DNA of 64,000 nucleotides, taken from Chrysopilus asiliformis. Taxonomy: Eukaryota; Arthropoda; Insecta; Diptera; Rhagionidae. Numbering within the stretch: the stretch's first letter is position 1; each line of letters opens with the position of its first letter. The stretch is taken from positions 3,268,001 to 3,332,000 of the forward strand of contig OZ035961.1 in assembly GCA_964034945.1 (NCBI GenBank), given 5' to 3'. The translations under genes and the position numbers were made by a program. Shown one piece after another: positions 48,865-61,600 of the stretch. The notes below the pieces were generated by a model, which saw only the letters and a list, made by a program, of their open reading frames with translations, was not told where the DNA came from and made no database searches.

Positions 48865-48964
48865 CAGTAGAATCCCGATAATTCGTATTTCAAGGGACCA
48901 GCAAATTCATACGAATTAGCGGGATATACGAATTATCGGGGTATGAATTATCGGGATTCTACTG
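48865..48964. mobile_element. 100-bp pogo/Tigger-type MITE at a TA site
   Basis: The left end is CAGTAGAATCCCGATAATTC and the right end GAATTATCGGGATTCTACTG, perfect inverses, each flanked by TA. CAGTAGAAYCYCGATAATTCG is a well-known style of pogo/Tigger terminus. The interior repeats ACGAATTA and TACGAATTATCGGG. Confidence 0.93.
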
Positions 48965-48969
48965 TATTG

Positions 48970-49900
48970 AGAGAACTTTTTCGGGATATTAAAACCGATA
49001 TATGAATAAGTAAGTACATTTTAGTATAGCATATTACAAACTCAATGTTTCAAGTCTCTTTTTTCAAACTCAACTCAACTCTTGGCGAGGAAAACAACTT
49101 TGCTCAGTTTATATTTGTGTATTATTGTAGATTTCTTCTCTGCTCTGCTTTCTTGCCTGCCAACCTTCTTGTCTGACTGTTATTTGTACAAAAGAACCAT
49201 GTTTTTGAGTGTATTACAATATGAGAATATATGCTATACAATATGAGCTGTTTAATGTCGATTAGAATGAATACCTGAAAGTAAAACAGGTAAATTTTGA
49301 TAAAAACCTTTACGATCTTAACATATTATCATTGTCGTGTTGTTTTTCCCCCTTCCCTTCGAATGTTCTTTCGTTATTCTTTCTCATTGAATTTTAATGT
49401 TTACTTTATTTAATGTTACACCATTCAAATAGATTTTTACTCTTCCACATTGAATTTGCATCAAAAATAATTCTATATTTGCATTTTGCACACACATTTT
49501 ACGCATTATGGAGAATTTATGATTAACCACTGATTTTTATTATTTCCTCCCTTTTTTCCTGTGTCTGTTTTCCTCGTAAACTGTTAAAAGCCTTAAAAAA
49601 ATTTTATTATGTTGATAGCGATTTCATAGATAATTCACTCTATAAAACAATATGCATTCTGTCTGCCCCAAAATTACAACATCAACCAGATGTGATTACG
49701 CAATGTAAATATTGAAATATTTTGTGTGAACAGGATATGAATATCTTATGCTAAAGGTTGCCACCCTCCCACTCCTATATGTATTGGAATCACAAATTTA
49801 ATTCCAAACCCCCTCGTTCCGACTTAGAAAAATCTTTGGACCACCATAAGTTAAATTTAATATTTAAAATTTTGCGGACTATTTTTGGGACTTGAAAATT
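48970..49900. other. AT-rich non-coding DNA
   Basis: Nothing recognised. Confidence 0.5.
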
Positions 49901-49903
49901 TTA

Positions 49904-50410
49904 AAACAACCAGGGTATTCACAGTCCTCTTTTAATTTTGGGTATTCGGTGTTTTCGGTAATATTAAAAGACTGAAGATATTCTGCTGTGAACATCCCAC
50001 AGCACAGATTTGAGAACAGCGCTTTTATTTGATACGTGACCAAATCATGAACTGCGAATTTGATTGTAAAATATGTCACATACCTTTAAATCCATGTTTG
50101 ATGTATTCTTTTGAATTTTTATTGTGGCAACGGCTATCAAAATTGAAAAAAATTTGCAGTTCGATGAAATAACCAGCGAGAAAATTTGACAACTAAAAAC
50201 ATTACTAGCGCCACTCGCGGTTGATTCTTGATACCGAATAACCGGGCCGGAAAACACGACTCAAGGCATGTCTACAATTACCGAATCCGGTAATTCATTT
50301 TTACATGAACCAAGTTACCGTCTCGGTAAAAATCTGTTAAATTTGACTGAATTACCGAGCGGTAAAATTACCCGCAATTTAAAAGAGGACTGTGAATACC
50401 CTGATTGTTT
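49904..50410. mobile_element. inverted-repeat element with GGGTATTCACAGTCCTCTTT ends
   Basis: AAAACAACCAGGGTATTCAC followed by AGTCCTCTTTTAA on the left is inverted on the right as TTAAAAGAGGACTGTGAATA then CCCTGATTGTTTT, about 35 bp. The interior holds several TACCG and CGGTAA motifs on both strands (CCGAATCCGGTAATTC, GTTACCGTCTCGGTAA). No coding capacity. Confidence 0.85.
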
Positions 50411-50567
50411 TAGGGGACTGATGTCGATTCTCTCATCACTCTTCTCCTTCTCCCCCAATCTCTTCGGCATGTTGTGGGCGGTTTTATAGGGAGTTTGGTA
50501 CCGCCGTCACACTACCGCAGACCCCACCCTACCCTTTAAAAGTGACGTATTTTATAGACAGCCTCTT
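50411..50567. mobile_element. GTCCATAAAATACGTCAC MITE, copy 8
   Basis: The right two thirds are well preserved: GGGAGTTTGGTACCGCCGTC, CACACTACCGCAGACCCC and the end GTGACGTATTTTATAGACAG. The left end is poor, perhaps damaged at the junction with the neighbouring inverted-repeat element. Confidence 0.75.
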
Positions 50568-53500
50568 ACGATCTAATCGATTTATTTAGGCTTTAAAAAT
50601 TATGCAAAAAATTGCCATCGCTACTACTTTTGGATATGTTCTATTATTTTGCTCCACTTTTTACTCTTTTGTTTCCCTTTTTAATAAAAAAAATGCTTTA
50701 AGGGAATTTTATTTCTCCATTTTAATGAGTCTTGTGTATAGCAGTCAAAATCCCATAAGCACTAACATTACGTGCTTTGGACATAGTAATCGATAACCAG
50801 CAAAGTTGAATTTTTAAACTCACTTTTATGTTTCAAACAATGCAATTGGTTCACCGAGAATTAATTCATCATTCATATTTAATGTTTCACTTTTAGAAGA
50901 CACCAAAATGAAGTTTAAACTTAATACGGTATTTCCTTTTTCCACTAGTCCGATAAATTCAAGCAAAAAGTTCTTAAACTTTATTTATTCATTCATTCTT
51001 AGGGTTTTAATATTTTACAACAATGCATGTTTACGTCGACGGAATAAACAGTGTAAACCACAAACGTTTGTTGACTGTATTATAATGTTTTGTGAGCGAA
51101 AAATGTAATCCCTGCTTCCGGATTTAAGTGGGTATAGTTTTATACTTACAACTTTTGTCGTATTATGCATAAAATCTTTTTAGTAAGATCATGTTTGAAA
51201 AATACTTCCTGGCCCAGTTAAAAATAGTTCCATTTTTTCAATATGTTTTACATGTAATGCATTGTCCGAATACTTAATAGATGGTATGTAAACTTGAAAG
51301 TCACCTTTTGTCATATTGAAAAATTCTGATGTCACTCTTTTCAAAACGAATTTAACATTAATTTCTAGCAATCATATAAGTTTACAAGTGGTTTTCTTTT
51401 AATAACGCATGATTTATGCTTTAAACAGAAACAAACTATGAAATTTGGACGATTTTGTGTAAGAAATGTTTAAAATCTGAATCGAGGAATGATGAAATTA
51501 CGTTTTCCTCTTGTCCAGAAATGTAAATATGTAAAAAAAATGTATGCAAACACTAAAATTCAAGGAAAAATTATCGAACTGTGCTTCAATCATATCTCTC
51601 GAGACGATTAGACAATTTAGGACCTGTTATTTGATGTCCTTTTCAGCAAATGGCCATTTAAACCAACGTCGTCGCCATTGCAAATGAACCGATCAAGAGC
51701 AACTTCGTTCGCTCTTTTTGGTTTCCCTCCCCACTGCGTCCCTCATCATCACGAATGGCGTGCCGCCTCAAAGTGAATCCTGGTGTAGACAGGCACATAT
51801 ACAGAGGAAGCCAAAATGGAGGCGAAACTCGCACTCTAGGGTGGCGCCAAAATTGGTACTAGTCGGATATAATTTTAGATGAATACAACAAATTCAAACC
51901 GGCAATTCGCAACATGATCAAAGATCTCTTCCATGATTTGGTAAATTTACTTAAGCAAGCTAATCGGTTACACATTGAGGCTAGAATTTAGCAAACGGGC
52001 TAGAGGTGCGTGCCCGTTTCCCAAAACCCAGCCTCAATGGCGTCATTTTTCTGAGACGGGCCGGCGTTTTGTGCAACATTCTGAGACATTTGGAAGTTTG
52101 ATGCGTCAAATGGCCACAACATAGAGATGCGTTTCTCTAGCAAATGTTAGGTCAATTTAAGCGGATCCTCTTTTCCCCAGATATTATCCTCTATTTAAGG
52201 CGTCCGAAGAATTTTTCTAAGGTGTTCGCGGACTGCATTTCTGGCGTAACTCAAGGGCAAAAAGCGCTAAATTAATATTATATTTCCATAAAATATGGAC
52301 ATCCTAATTAATTAAGTTCTTTGAGGCACACAATGTAAAAACTCCGATTAGTCCAATTAAATTAATAACTATTGCTATCTTCAGAGACTACTCGTATTTA
52401 TCCACCGCATTTGGTTTAAATATTTTCACTCTTTGTTTTAGCCATAGATTCATTTGAATCTCGAACTATATACAAAAAACAATTGGAATAAAAATAAAAT
52501 TAGAATTTCATGAAATGGCAGAGTTTTCTCTTTCTATTTATAAAACTGTCATTACTTAAAGAGGAAGCCACTCAGCAAATCTTTTACTTCAAAGCCTATG
52601 GCTGAAGTCTTTTGGTATGTTTTGCTTTTATCAAAATTGACAAAAGTGTATGTTATCTGAACAAAAGTGTATCATCCACACTTATATATTGGTGGTCACC
52701 GATCATGTCCCGTCTACTATAGTTACCCCTGTTCGACTTTCTTATGGCATTTGAGTAATTGTAGTAAAAGTCCCTCATAATTTATAACTAGATCATTCTA
52801 CTTGTACTTTAACAAGGATTAGCTGTCGTGGAAGATGAAAGTCAAAGGCAAAGTTCTCGGATCGGCATAAAAAGGGGACGGGAAAGAATCCTTATTTCTG
52901 CACAGTTATGGAAAAAAAACTCTTTTTTGCTTATCGAAAAAAAATATATAGTAAAACAATACTGTTGTTGTTTCATTTCTCTATGGGCAGATTGGAAGAG
53001 GAGCAGCATTTTTCACAACTTTACGTCGACCGTATCGTCATCACACCATCATCATGGATGGATCTTACAGGCAACAAAACATTGATGAAAAAAAACATTG
53101 AAGCTAAAGCAATGCCAACCTAGCGAACTCTTAAACCTGTCGCAGTAGAAGGCATTTGGTTGCTTGTATTATTATGCTTACGATGGACTTTACGAATCAA
53201 TAACGTCAAGGTGGTTCCATGCTGGAAAACATCTGAACATGAGACATAAAACATTTCATTCAGTTCAGTTTTGTTCGACTATAAACGCTAAACTTCTCTT
53301 ACTCAGTTGGGCATTCAGATTAAATTCGATCGTTTGGCTGTTTATAACGCAACAACGCTTAATTGAAAGTAACTTACTGTTCAGTTCAGGTTGACTTCAG
53401 TTTGATTTCAGTAATAGTACAAGCGGTTGTCGTTTGTTGAATAATTTTGGGGGAAAAACATTTTGATAAAAATCGAATTAGAGTGGAAACTTCCGAATTT

Positions 53501-56192
53501 CTTAAACAGTTGTTGATGGCAAAAAGAAATACGATTAAAATCTAAAAAAAAACGCTGGTCAATGTGTACGAAGATAAGTAAATCGGTTCATATGCCGTGT
53601 AAACTGCTGTGGAAAATCATACAAGATTAATCTTCTTAATATTTAATATCATTGAAAATTACAAAAAGGAAATTGATTTTCATCAAGCAGCAACAACACG
53701 CAACTTTGGATACGAAATTTGATGTTGCGAATATAAAAGAATTCGAGGAGTTCTTCTTCGTCTTGTTAGATGGCTATATGGCATCATTTTAATGAAGAAA
53801 AGTGTAAGTCTCAACGTGACTCATGATTCTATTCGGCATGATATTCATCTATAGGGAATTAAGATTTTCACATTTGAAATCACCATCGTTTCTTGTTGAG
53901 CTCCGAACGAACTGAGCATATGGTCGTGTGGCAACTATCGTAGGCTAAACCAAGATTTTTTACAGTGACGTAATTGTGAAGGTGAATTGTATTTATTTAA
54001 TGGCAATCACTATCAATTAAAAACGATAAGGCAAATGTGCGTATTTAAAAAAAAAACACACATTTTGTACAATTACAATTAATGTTACCTAAAGGAAAAA
54101 AAGTGCCGTTTTCGGTGTGTAAAATAGTGGCAAAAAGGTACTAGTGAAAAGAAGCTTTTGAATAGAAAAATACTGCCTTAAAGGAGTATGAAAAACTCGC
54201 CCATAATGTGATGCTTCCATGGACAGAGGAAAGCTCTCCGCTACACTCGGTGTTAATCACTATCGATTGATACTGGAATTTAAATACAACACTAGGCGGA
54301 TTTCAGTGCACAGTGCCACTGTCAAAAGAGTGTGAATAGTGGTTTAATTACAAGCAGGCAACTTAGTTTTTTCTTCTACATCATATCAATGTATCAGTGG
54401 TTTTAGTTGAGTTTAAAAAAATGATCCAAAAGTGCGTTAAACTATGACCTTAAACCTGTATTAAAGGTCACTTTGTATTCAAATGAAAGCCGTTCGTCAT
54501 ATTAAAAACAACTATATTAAACTATGCCTGCCATGTATAAGAATTTTCCAATATTCAAATTATAATGACGTTCTAGAAATATTTATTCCCCGCATTTAAT
54601 CTTTAAATGCCACTGACTCATTATTTCGCCTCGATTTTATTTAATATAACCTGAAACGACGTGTATTACTCTCACTAAATTGTAGTGTCACGGTTTCAAA
54701 GTCTTCATTGTGAAATATCCACGTATCCGACTTAAGTCCGTTTTTATCCTGTCGATTACAAGTAGATGTTATACGTACATAAAGTGATATTAAATATCCA
54801 GTATTTGTTTCAATTAAGTCGATTTAATTTCCAACGTCTTTTTATGTGCAAAAAAAAACAGAAAAACAATTTCTCAATAAGCTCGATAGTGGTGAGAAGC
54901 TTTTGCCATCGTTCATGTGCCTACGTGAAGATGTGTAATCGTGCCCATGCAATTCTTATTGAAACTTCTTATCTATTTATAGTTAAAATGATACGCAGTC
55001 CGATTTTTTTTTTGTTCTAGAAACCAAACCTAATCCGAAAGTAATCTTTATCGCAAAGTGTTTCTTTTGCTCATAATCGGTTAGTTTTTGTGTTTCTTAT
55101 TTATCTAATTTTTAGCCACATACGAGCATTGAATAACTCAACTCTGAGTTAATATATGTGGAAACAATATGTTAAAGTGAATTAATTTCCATGTAGCTAT
55201 ACTATAATATAGTATAGAATTCGTTTTCAAGTGACAATTAATTAACAAATTTAATTATAATGTTGAAGTAACTAATTGCAATATCGTCTTCTAATGTCTA
55301 ACAGTTGATCTCTTTCTCTCTCGTCTACTTTCAAGCCGTGTAAAAATGGTCGTTGAACGATATCGTTTTAAAATTCTATGGAATGATTACAACACTAAAT
55401 AATAATAAAGCCATTAGTATATCATGTTGATAGTAGCTTGAATTTAAACACCGTAGAAATTTTATTTAGAAGTCTAACCTCTTCATGTAATCCAAATTAA
55501 ACAAATTTATTAAAAATGTTTTTGCACTTTTTTCCTATTTAGCAAGTTTGAAACTTTATGATTTAAATATGGAATAACAAAGACGAAGTTCGGTTCAATA
55601 TCACTTAAATCGTATTTATATGTAAAGAACTGAGTAGAAAAAACAAATCTAAATACATACATACAAGAAATTTGGTGGCATTCATCGACCGTTGACTTGT
55701 GATTTTACTTAATTTGTATTTGAATGTTACTTCTGTATGGGGCACAGATTATCAGAAATATGATTTCAAAACTACACGTGGATATTATTCAACTATTTGA
55801 TCGATTAATTTGTGCACATGTCAAATGCAATCTTTTTAGTTTTTCAATTTAAATTCTTTTAATAGGATTGCGGTAATTGAGATGCTTTAATTGAATTTTA
55901 TGATTTAATTTATCGATAAACATTTTGCTATCAACAGTAGACCCATAATACACATACTGTTTTTTTCATATTTGAGTCTATTAAACCGAAAAGTTGAAAG
56001 TTTTTCAAGTTCAAATCGATTTCATAACTATTTTTAAAAAAATCATTGCAAACCGAATCAAAAGAATAACAATATTTACAGTAAAATCCAATAATTGTAT
56101 GGTAAAATTGCGCAAATTTCTGTAATGTGGCGAAATTATCATATTTTATGTGTGGATGCTATTTCATCGACTATAAAGCAAACAAACATTTT
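50568..56192. other. non-coding DNA with a GC-richer patch at 51.6-52.3 kb
   Basis: No coding exon was recognised. At 51640-52100 composition is unusually balanced, with several GCCAT/ATGGC words and a two-stem hairpin at 51974-52038 (separate entry). At about 53.0-53.5 kb, TCAGTT-like words are frequent and could belong to a promoter or untranslated exon, but this is not demonstrable. Confidence 0.35.
51974..52038. other. 65-nt two-stem hairpin
   Basis: ATTGAGGCT (51974-51982) pairs with AGCCTCAAT (52030-52038). AAACGGGC (51993-52000) pairs with GCCCGTTT (52012-52019). The internal loops are 10 nt on each side and the apical loop 11 nt. Both stems are perfect. Confidence 0.6.
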
Positions 56193-56708
56193 TATACCCG
56201 TATGGTGAAACCAAAGGGTATACTAACTTTGCCTTACCGTGTGTAACGCCAAGATCCCGTCATCGCATACAAAAATGAATTACACCAGTGTGTTTAGAAT
56301 GATAAAAATATTTAATTTTTGCATGTCCGTCCGTCCGTCCGTCTGTCTGTCCGTCCGTCTGTCTGTCCGTCTGTCTGTGGCGCGGATTGCGGGCGCACGG
56401 ATTGATCTAGAGACTTGAAATTTTGCGCAGATCCGTTTTTCGTAAAATTCGAGGCTAAGTTCGTTAATGGGCAAAAATGGACCATTAGAGGGGGTACCCC
56501 CCATACGAACGAAAACGTTTTTTGTGATATCTCAAAAACGGTGCATCTTATCAAAAAAGTCCAAGAACAAAAGTTATTTAGAACATGATTCTACATTAAA
56601 GTGCCATACATCAAAATCCAATTGGAACAAGTTTTAAAAAAATCTTATTGGAAAGTTTGACTTTTGATACAACAACAGTTTGCCGTTCACTTAAATCACC
56701 ATACGGGT
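56193..56708 (+). repeat. dispersed repeat 'B', longest copy
   Basis: It begins TATACCCGTATGGTGAAACC and, about 500 bp later, has the inverse ACCATACGGGT. In between are GCCAAGATCCCGTCATCG, ACACCAGTGTGTTTAGAATG, a run of GTCCGTCCGTCTGTCTGTCC and the GCGCGGATTGCGGGCGCACG block. The matching copy at 17560 shares this order. Probably a non-autonomous transposon; family not assigned. Confidence 0.7.
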
Positions 56709-57016
56709 TTTCAATTATTGGCAATTATAGCTTTTGTTATGTTTCATATATAATTACGTGAAACCAGTAATCGTAGGACTCACCCCATGGTATTTTTACA
56801 CCACCCCATTAACAAGAAGTAAAAGAACTGAATGCTTCCGTCCTTGACATTCCTTGAGTTTAACTCGAAAGTATTTTTACCGTGATTTCGAAAGTATTTT
56901 TGCTGTATAGAGATTCGAAAAGATCTTAAAAATTGAGATTACGCGGCTAGATTTCTCTTTATAGAAAGACGGGGTAAATCACACCAAAATCCTTCATTTG
57001 ATTTAATTTCTGTATA

Positions 57017-57110
57017 AGGGACTGTCCAAAAAGAACGTCACACTTTTAAGTGCGGAGGATCTGCGGATTGGCAGTAGTGTGACGGCGGTACTAAACTCCA
57101 TACAAAAAAT
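57017..57110. mobile_element. GTCCATAAAATACGTCAC MITE, copy 9, truncated
   Basis: The left end is AGGGACTGTCCAAAAAGAAC then GTCACACTTTTAAG. The core GGATCTGCGGATTGGCAGTA with GTGTGACGGCGGTACTAAAC matches the family in the opposite orientation to copy 2. The right end is lost. Confidence 0.75.
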
Positions 57111-57544
57111 TGGAAAAAAAATACGGTGGAACCGCCATATACGAAACCCCTGACAAATTATTCATCGACGAAAAGTAAAAGTTTTTGAAAAAAAGTGATA
57201 AACAAATCCAAACTACAATCAAAAACATTTCTAAACCAATTGATATCAATAAGTTGATCTTGATATTCGAAAAAAAAAATTGTTTGACTTTTTCATCTTC
57301 CACTTCGTCGCTGCAGTCAGAAAAAAAAGTTTTTTTGGTCGGTTGTGGGTCTTTAGTCCTGGAGAGACACCATGCAATATTTGAAATTTACACTTTTGTA
57401 TGAAAAACTGTCAAAAAAAAGCGTCTTATAAGCAACACCGAAGGGTTAAAGTTTAATTTTTCGTATGGTTACAAACTAAAAACTATTTGTTGTTGTTTAA
57501 ATATACGTTCTCTTGGCTTTACTGGATCATCATCATCATACTCA

Positions 57545-58033
57545 TCATACTAATATATAAAAATGAGTTGGTGTCTGTCTGTCTGTCTGTTTGTTCCTCT
57601 TTCAAGCAAAAACGACTGAACCGATTGACTTGAAATTTGGCATGAGTGTCTGTGGTAGTTCTGGTTCCAACATAGGTATACGGAAAAGTACCGCGAGGGT
57701 TGGGGGAAGTAAGGGGAGGGGGTAAAGTGATTTCGAAACTTGGTTTTTGCGCTATGTTACTCTTTCGCGGGGAAACTACTGAACCAATTGACCTGAAATT
57801 TGGCGTAGATGTTCGTCGGGGGTTCAGCCCCAACATAGACCCATTAAAAAGTAGCCCGAGAGGTTAGGGAGTAAGGGGAGGGGTTAAAGTCATCTCGAAA
57901 CTTAGCTCTTTCTCTATATTACCCTTTCGCGGGGAAACTACCGAGCCGATTGGCCTGAAGTTTAGCTCCAACATAACCATAAAAAAAAAAATTTGAAAAA
58001 ATTTACCCCGGCAACGACAGGTATGCAAGCTAG
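57545..58033 (+). mobile_element. Helitron-like non-autonomous element, copy H3, both ends present
   Basis: It starts TCATACTAATATATAAAAAT after A, runs through GTCTGTCTGT, has about 2.5 copies of the 162-bp unit and ends GGTATGCAAGCTAG before T, exactly as H2. The subterminal hairpin is weakened by two changes (ACCCCGGCAACGACAGGT). No coding genes of its own. Confidence 0.85.
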
Positions 58034-58606
58034 TTCTCTATATAACGAAATATTTTTCGTTCCCATAGCCATTTTGTTACTGTATTGTTGTAGGGCAAAT
58101 TTAAAGATATGTGGAATTTATAGAAAAATAAACTTCTCCCAAAATTTTAAAACGTTTTTTTAAAACTTGTAATAAACCTCAAGAGTGGAATGGATAAATT
58201 AATATTTCTAAGCTGCCCATGACATTTTCAGAAGCCATTCACTTATTTAATACGATTTTTTTAGATAAATATTTTGAGCATTTAAACAAAAAAAAACTCG
58301 TGGGATACAAAAAATCCGACTATACTTCCAAACTGCAGCAATTCTCAGTCATTTAACAAAGGAACCAGGAAACAAGTGTTCGACTTTTTTTTCTTTTATT
58401 AAACGAAAACTAGTTCAATAGTTTATTCATCGTGCATAGATCTAATTGTTAGATGTTTAGCTCATTTTAATGAAAAAAAAAGAAAATATTATTTAATCCT
58501 TTATTAAGTGATAAAGTTAAAATATCATTGATAAATAATTGTGGCTATTTTTTTATTGCAGAAATCTATGAATGCAATTGAGAAAGAAAAATCATTTTGA
58601 ACAGAC
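58034..58606. other. upstream region of the ZNF800-like gene
   Basis: AT-rich. An acceptor-like TTTTTTTATTGCAG ends at 58560, 46 bases before the ATG, suggesting an upstream untranslated exon elsewhere. Confidence 0.5.
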
Positions 58607-61600
58607 ATGAAAGCGAGAACCTCAGGTTATAGCTCGGATACTGAGCAAACAAAACAACAAGATTTAAGTGTTTTAAGGAAGCCAATTTTTACGGCTATCA
58701 CAGGTTTCTTAGAAGCCAAAAGAGCATACGATAATGGAACCGAAGAAGTAAATTCTTTTTTTTTTCTCCAACTGATATTCAATTGTTTTATATAAATTAA
58801 TTTCTTTCGCAGATAAGAAAACTTGTATCGCGTGAATGTGATATAATTTATGAATGCAAAGTTTGCAGAAACATATTTAGGAGTTTAACAAATTTTATAA
58901 GTCACAAGAGAGTTTACTGTCGCAGTACATTTAATATAGGAAATACATTTTATTCACCCAATAATGGATTTATAGTAAGTTGAATGCCGCCAACCATGTC
59001 GGAAATATTTTTAATGAAAAATGTTTATTGTAATTTTCAGGACCAAGATATATCAACAATAATCCAAGCTGAACAGGAATACGTTAATCATAGTACAATT
59101 AAAGATAATAAAATAATTGAAGGTACTAACAAGGATCTAAGTAGCATAATCGAAAGATTACTTAAACGTGAACAAGCGAATCGGGTATTGAAATTGACCG
59201 ATTTCTACGATCAAGTCAATCAGAAATTAACTCAGGATGAAGTTTTAAGACAACGTCACGTACTTCAATTGGATCGAGTACCAAACAGCAAAGTCGCTGT
59301 TTATCAGACCGTCAAAACTGACGATAAGGATAATATTAAGAAGGAAGTTATTGAAGTTGATAATCTTCTATCAAATGATAATTTCGTATTGGGACAGGAT
59401 GGTAAAATAATTCCTCCATCAACTGAAACCGATATGAAAATTGAAAATAATCCAAATCAAAATGGCTTTGATGATAGCTGTAGTAGCAGTAGTGTTAATA
59501 AAAAGCAAATTGCTTGTAAAATTTGTAAGTTTCAAATTTCATTTATTGTTTATCAATTTTAATCTCATAATTTAGTGTGTTTTGTTGTTTTTTTTTCCAT
59601 TTAATTGCATTAATGTTTTGCTATCTTTTGTCTTTATGTTTTAAGGTGATATTAAATTTTCAACAGAAAAGACCTTGAAATTGCATATACAAACAAAACA
59701 TATCCAGTCAACGTATGTTTACCAATGTCCGTCGTGTACACAAACATTTTTACAACCTAAGGCAGTCATAAGGCATTTAAGCAATGACCATAAGTAAGTA
59801 ATTATTGTATACAAAAAATTGAATTATCATGTGTGAAATTTATTCAAATTTCACTAAGATGTCATAAAGGGTTTTGATTTTGGGAAAAAACCATTCAGAT
59901 TATTATTTTCATCAAAGGCAAGACGGGCATAACACAGAAAATGTTAAGAAAAATTTGCAAAGTCAAAAATTTGGACAGTTGCCGTTTCAAAAATTCTCTC
60001 GCAAACATTTCAATTTTTTTTTTATATTTTCGGTCGTAAACCAATATTGATCGCCTTTAAAAACGAGGAGTCTGTTGCTGACTTGCCTCCCCTCTCGAAT
60101 TTAATATTCCATCATACGTAATTCGTGGAAACCTTTCACTTTTTATAAAAATGGTTTTTTAACTCATTGTGTTTTTTAAATCATAATCCAATGGGAGTGG
60201 CAAGCACCGCTGTCCTAAAATAGATTTTCAAATTTTCGATTTTCGAAAGCAAGGATCTACAATATTTGGTCGTTGAAGAATTTAACAAAGATTTTGCGTT
60301 TTAAATGACCAATCAAAAACCTGCAGCTTTCTTAACTTCAAAAATTCAAACACCATTTAACGTACAATTTTTTTTTTCAATTTCAGAAAATCAGCTCGAC
60401 GGATACGAATAATGAGAGACACGATACTAAAACGCAAAATCCGTATTGATGAAATTCAGGCCAAAGGACCTAGTCGTGAATTAAGCAGACTTACTGGACA
60501 AAATGAAAAGAAAATCAGCGAAGAGAAAACTTGGTCAGACGAATTCGACCGGACAAATAACTCACCGACTTGTCCTTTCTGCGGGAAATCTTTCGAGAGG
60601 AAAGCTGTATTAACCACACACCTGAACAGTTGCAACATGAAAAACAAATTCCCACTTCAGAAAAGATCTGGCGGTGAATTACTGTCTAGCACCGACAAAT
60701 TCAATGATATGAAACCGACACCAAAACTACCGGAAGAGGATACAATAACAAAAATTCTAGGCGACTTTGAGAAAGCGACAAATCTAGCGGATGGTAATTC
60801 AAATGAAGTCAAGCACAAAAGAAAGAAAACGCCTAAAGTTTCGATAAAGAATGACGAAAGCAAGGATGCACTTAGTTTGAATGAATTGTGGAGTACGCAA
60901 GAAAAAACTCCGACCAAAGCGACCACCATAACCAGTGATGAAGTGAAGAGCACGGAAAAATCTAGTGCCGAGAAGCCTAAAACCATTGAACCAGCTAGAA
61001 AGCCTAATAACGAAATCTCATTCTTATGTAAAATCTGCAGGAAAAGGTTCGACGCTTTAAGCAATTTGCGGCGCCACATTTCAATGTTTCACTATCGGCG
61101 ACGGAAGTATGGTTGCAAATTGTGTGACTATCGAGCTTTCCGCAAGTACGACGTTATCAATCACCTGGCATCAACTCACTCGATTTCCGGTGAAAAGGAA
61201 GTCGCAATGGAATATCTAACGGTTCATGCGGATGAAAAGAGCGAGGAGAATATAGACGATGATATAATCATAGCCGAGAACGATTCGTTTTTATTGAAGA
61301 GCGAATTGAACGGCAAGACGCAATTTCCAGCTGAAAAACGACGTCGCCGTTCAAGAAAGTCAAAAGCAAATCAAGCTGCACCCGCTGAGAATCAACAACA
61401 GCCAGCTCCAATCGCCGCCAGTATTCCAAAGGCAATAACAAAATTTACTCGATCATCTTCCAATCTTTCCATCTCATCCAATGAGGAGCAAACGCCGAAT
61501 CTGATCTCAAAGCGACCAATCCGAAATCGTGTGAAGCCAGTGAAAAAGGACTTCCTGTACGATCTCTCCAATCTACTAAAGAAGGACATGGTTCTGTCAG

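Noticed and set aside
52828..53123. Two overlapping frames of 71-85 codons
   Set aside because: Low-complexity, Lys/Phe-rich in one frame and His/Ser runs in the other; no acceptable homology. Considered as untranslated exon but unproven.
56280..56554. Frames with RRTDRQTDGRTD text
   Set aside because: Produced by the GTCC/GTCT microsatellite-like run inside repeat B.
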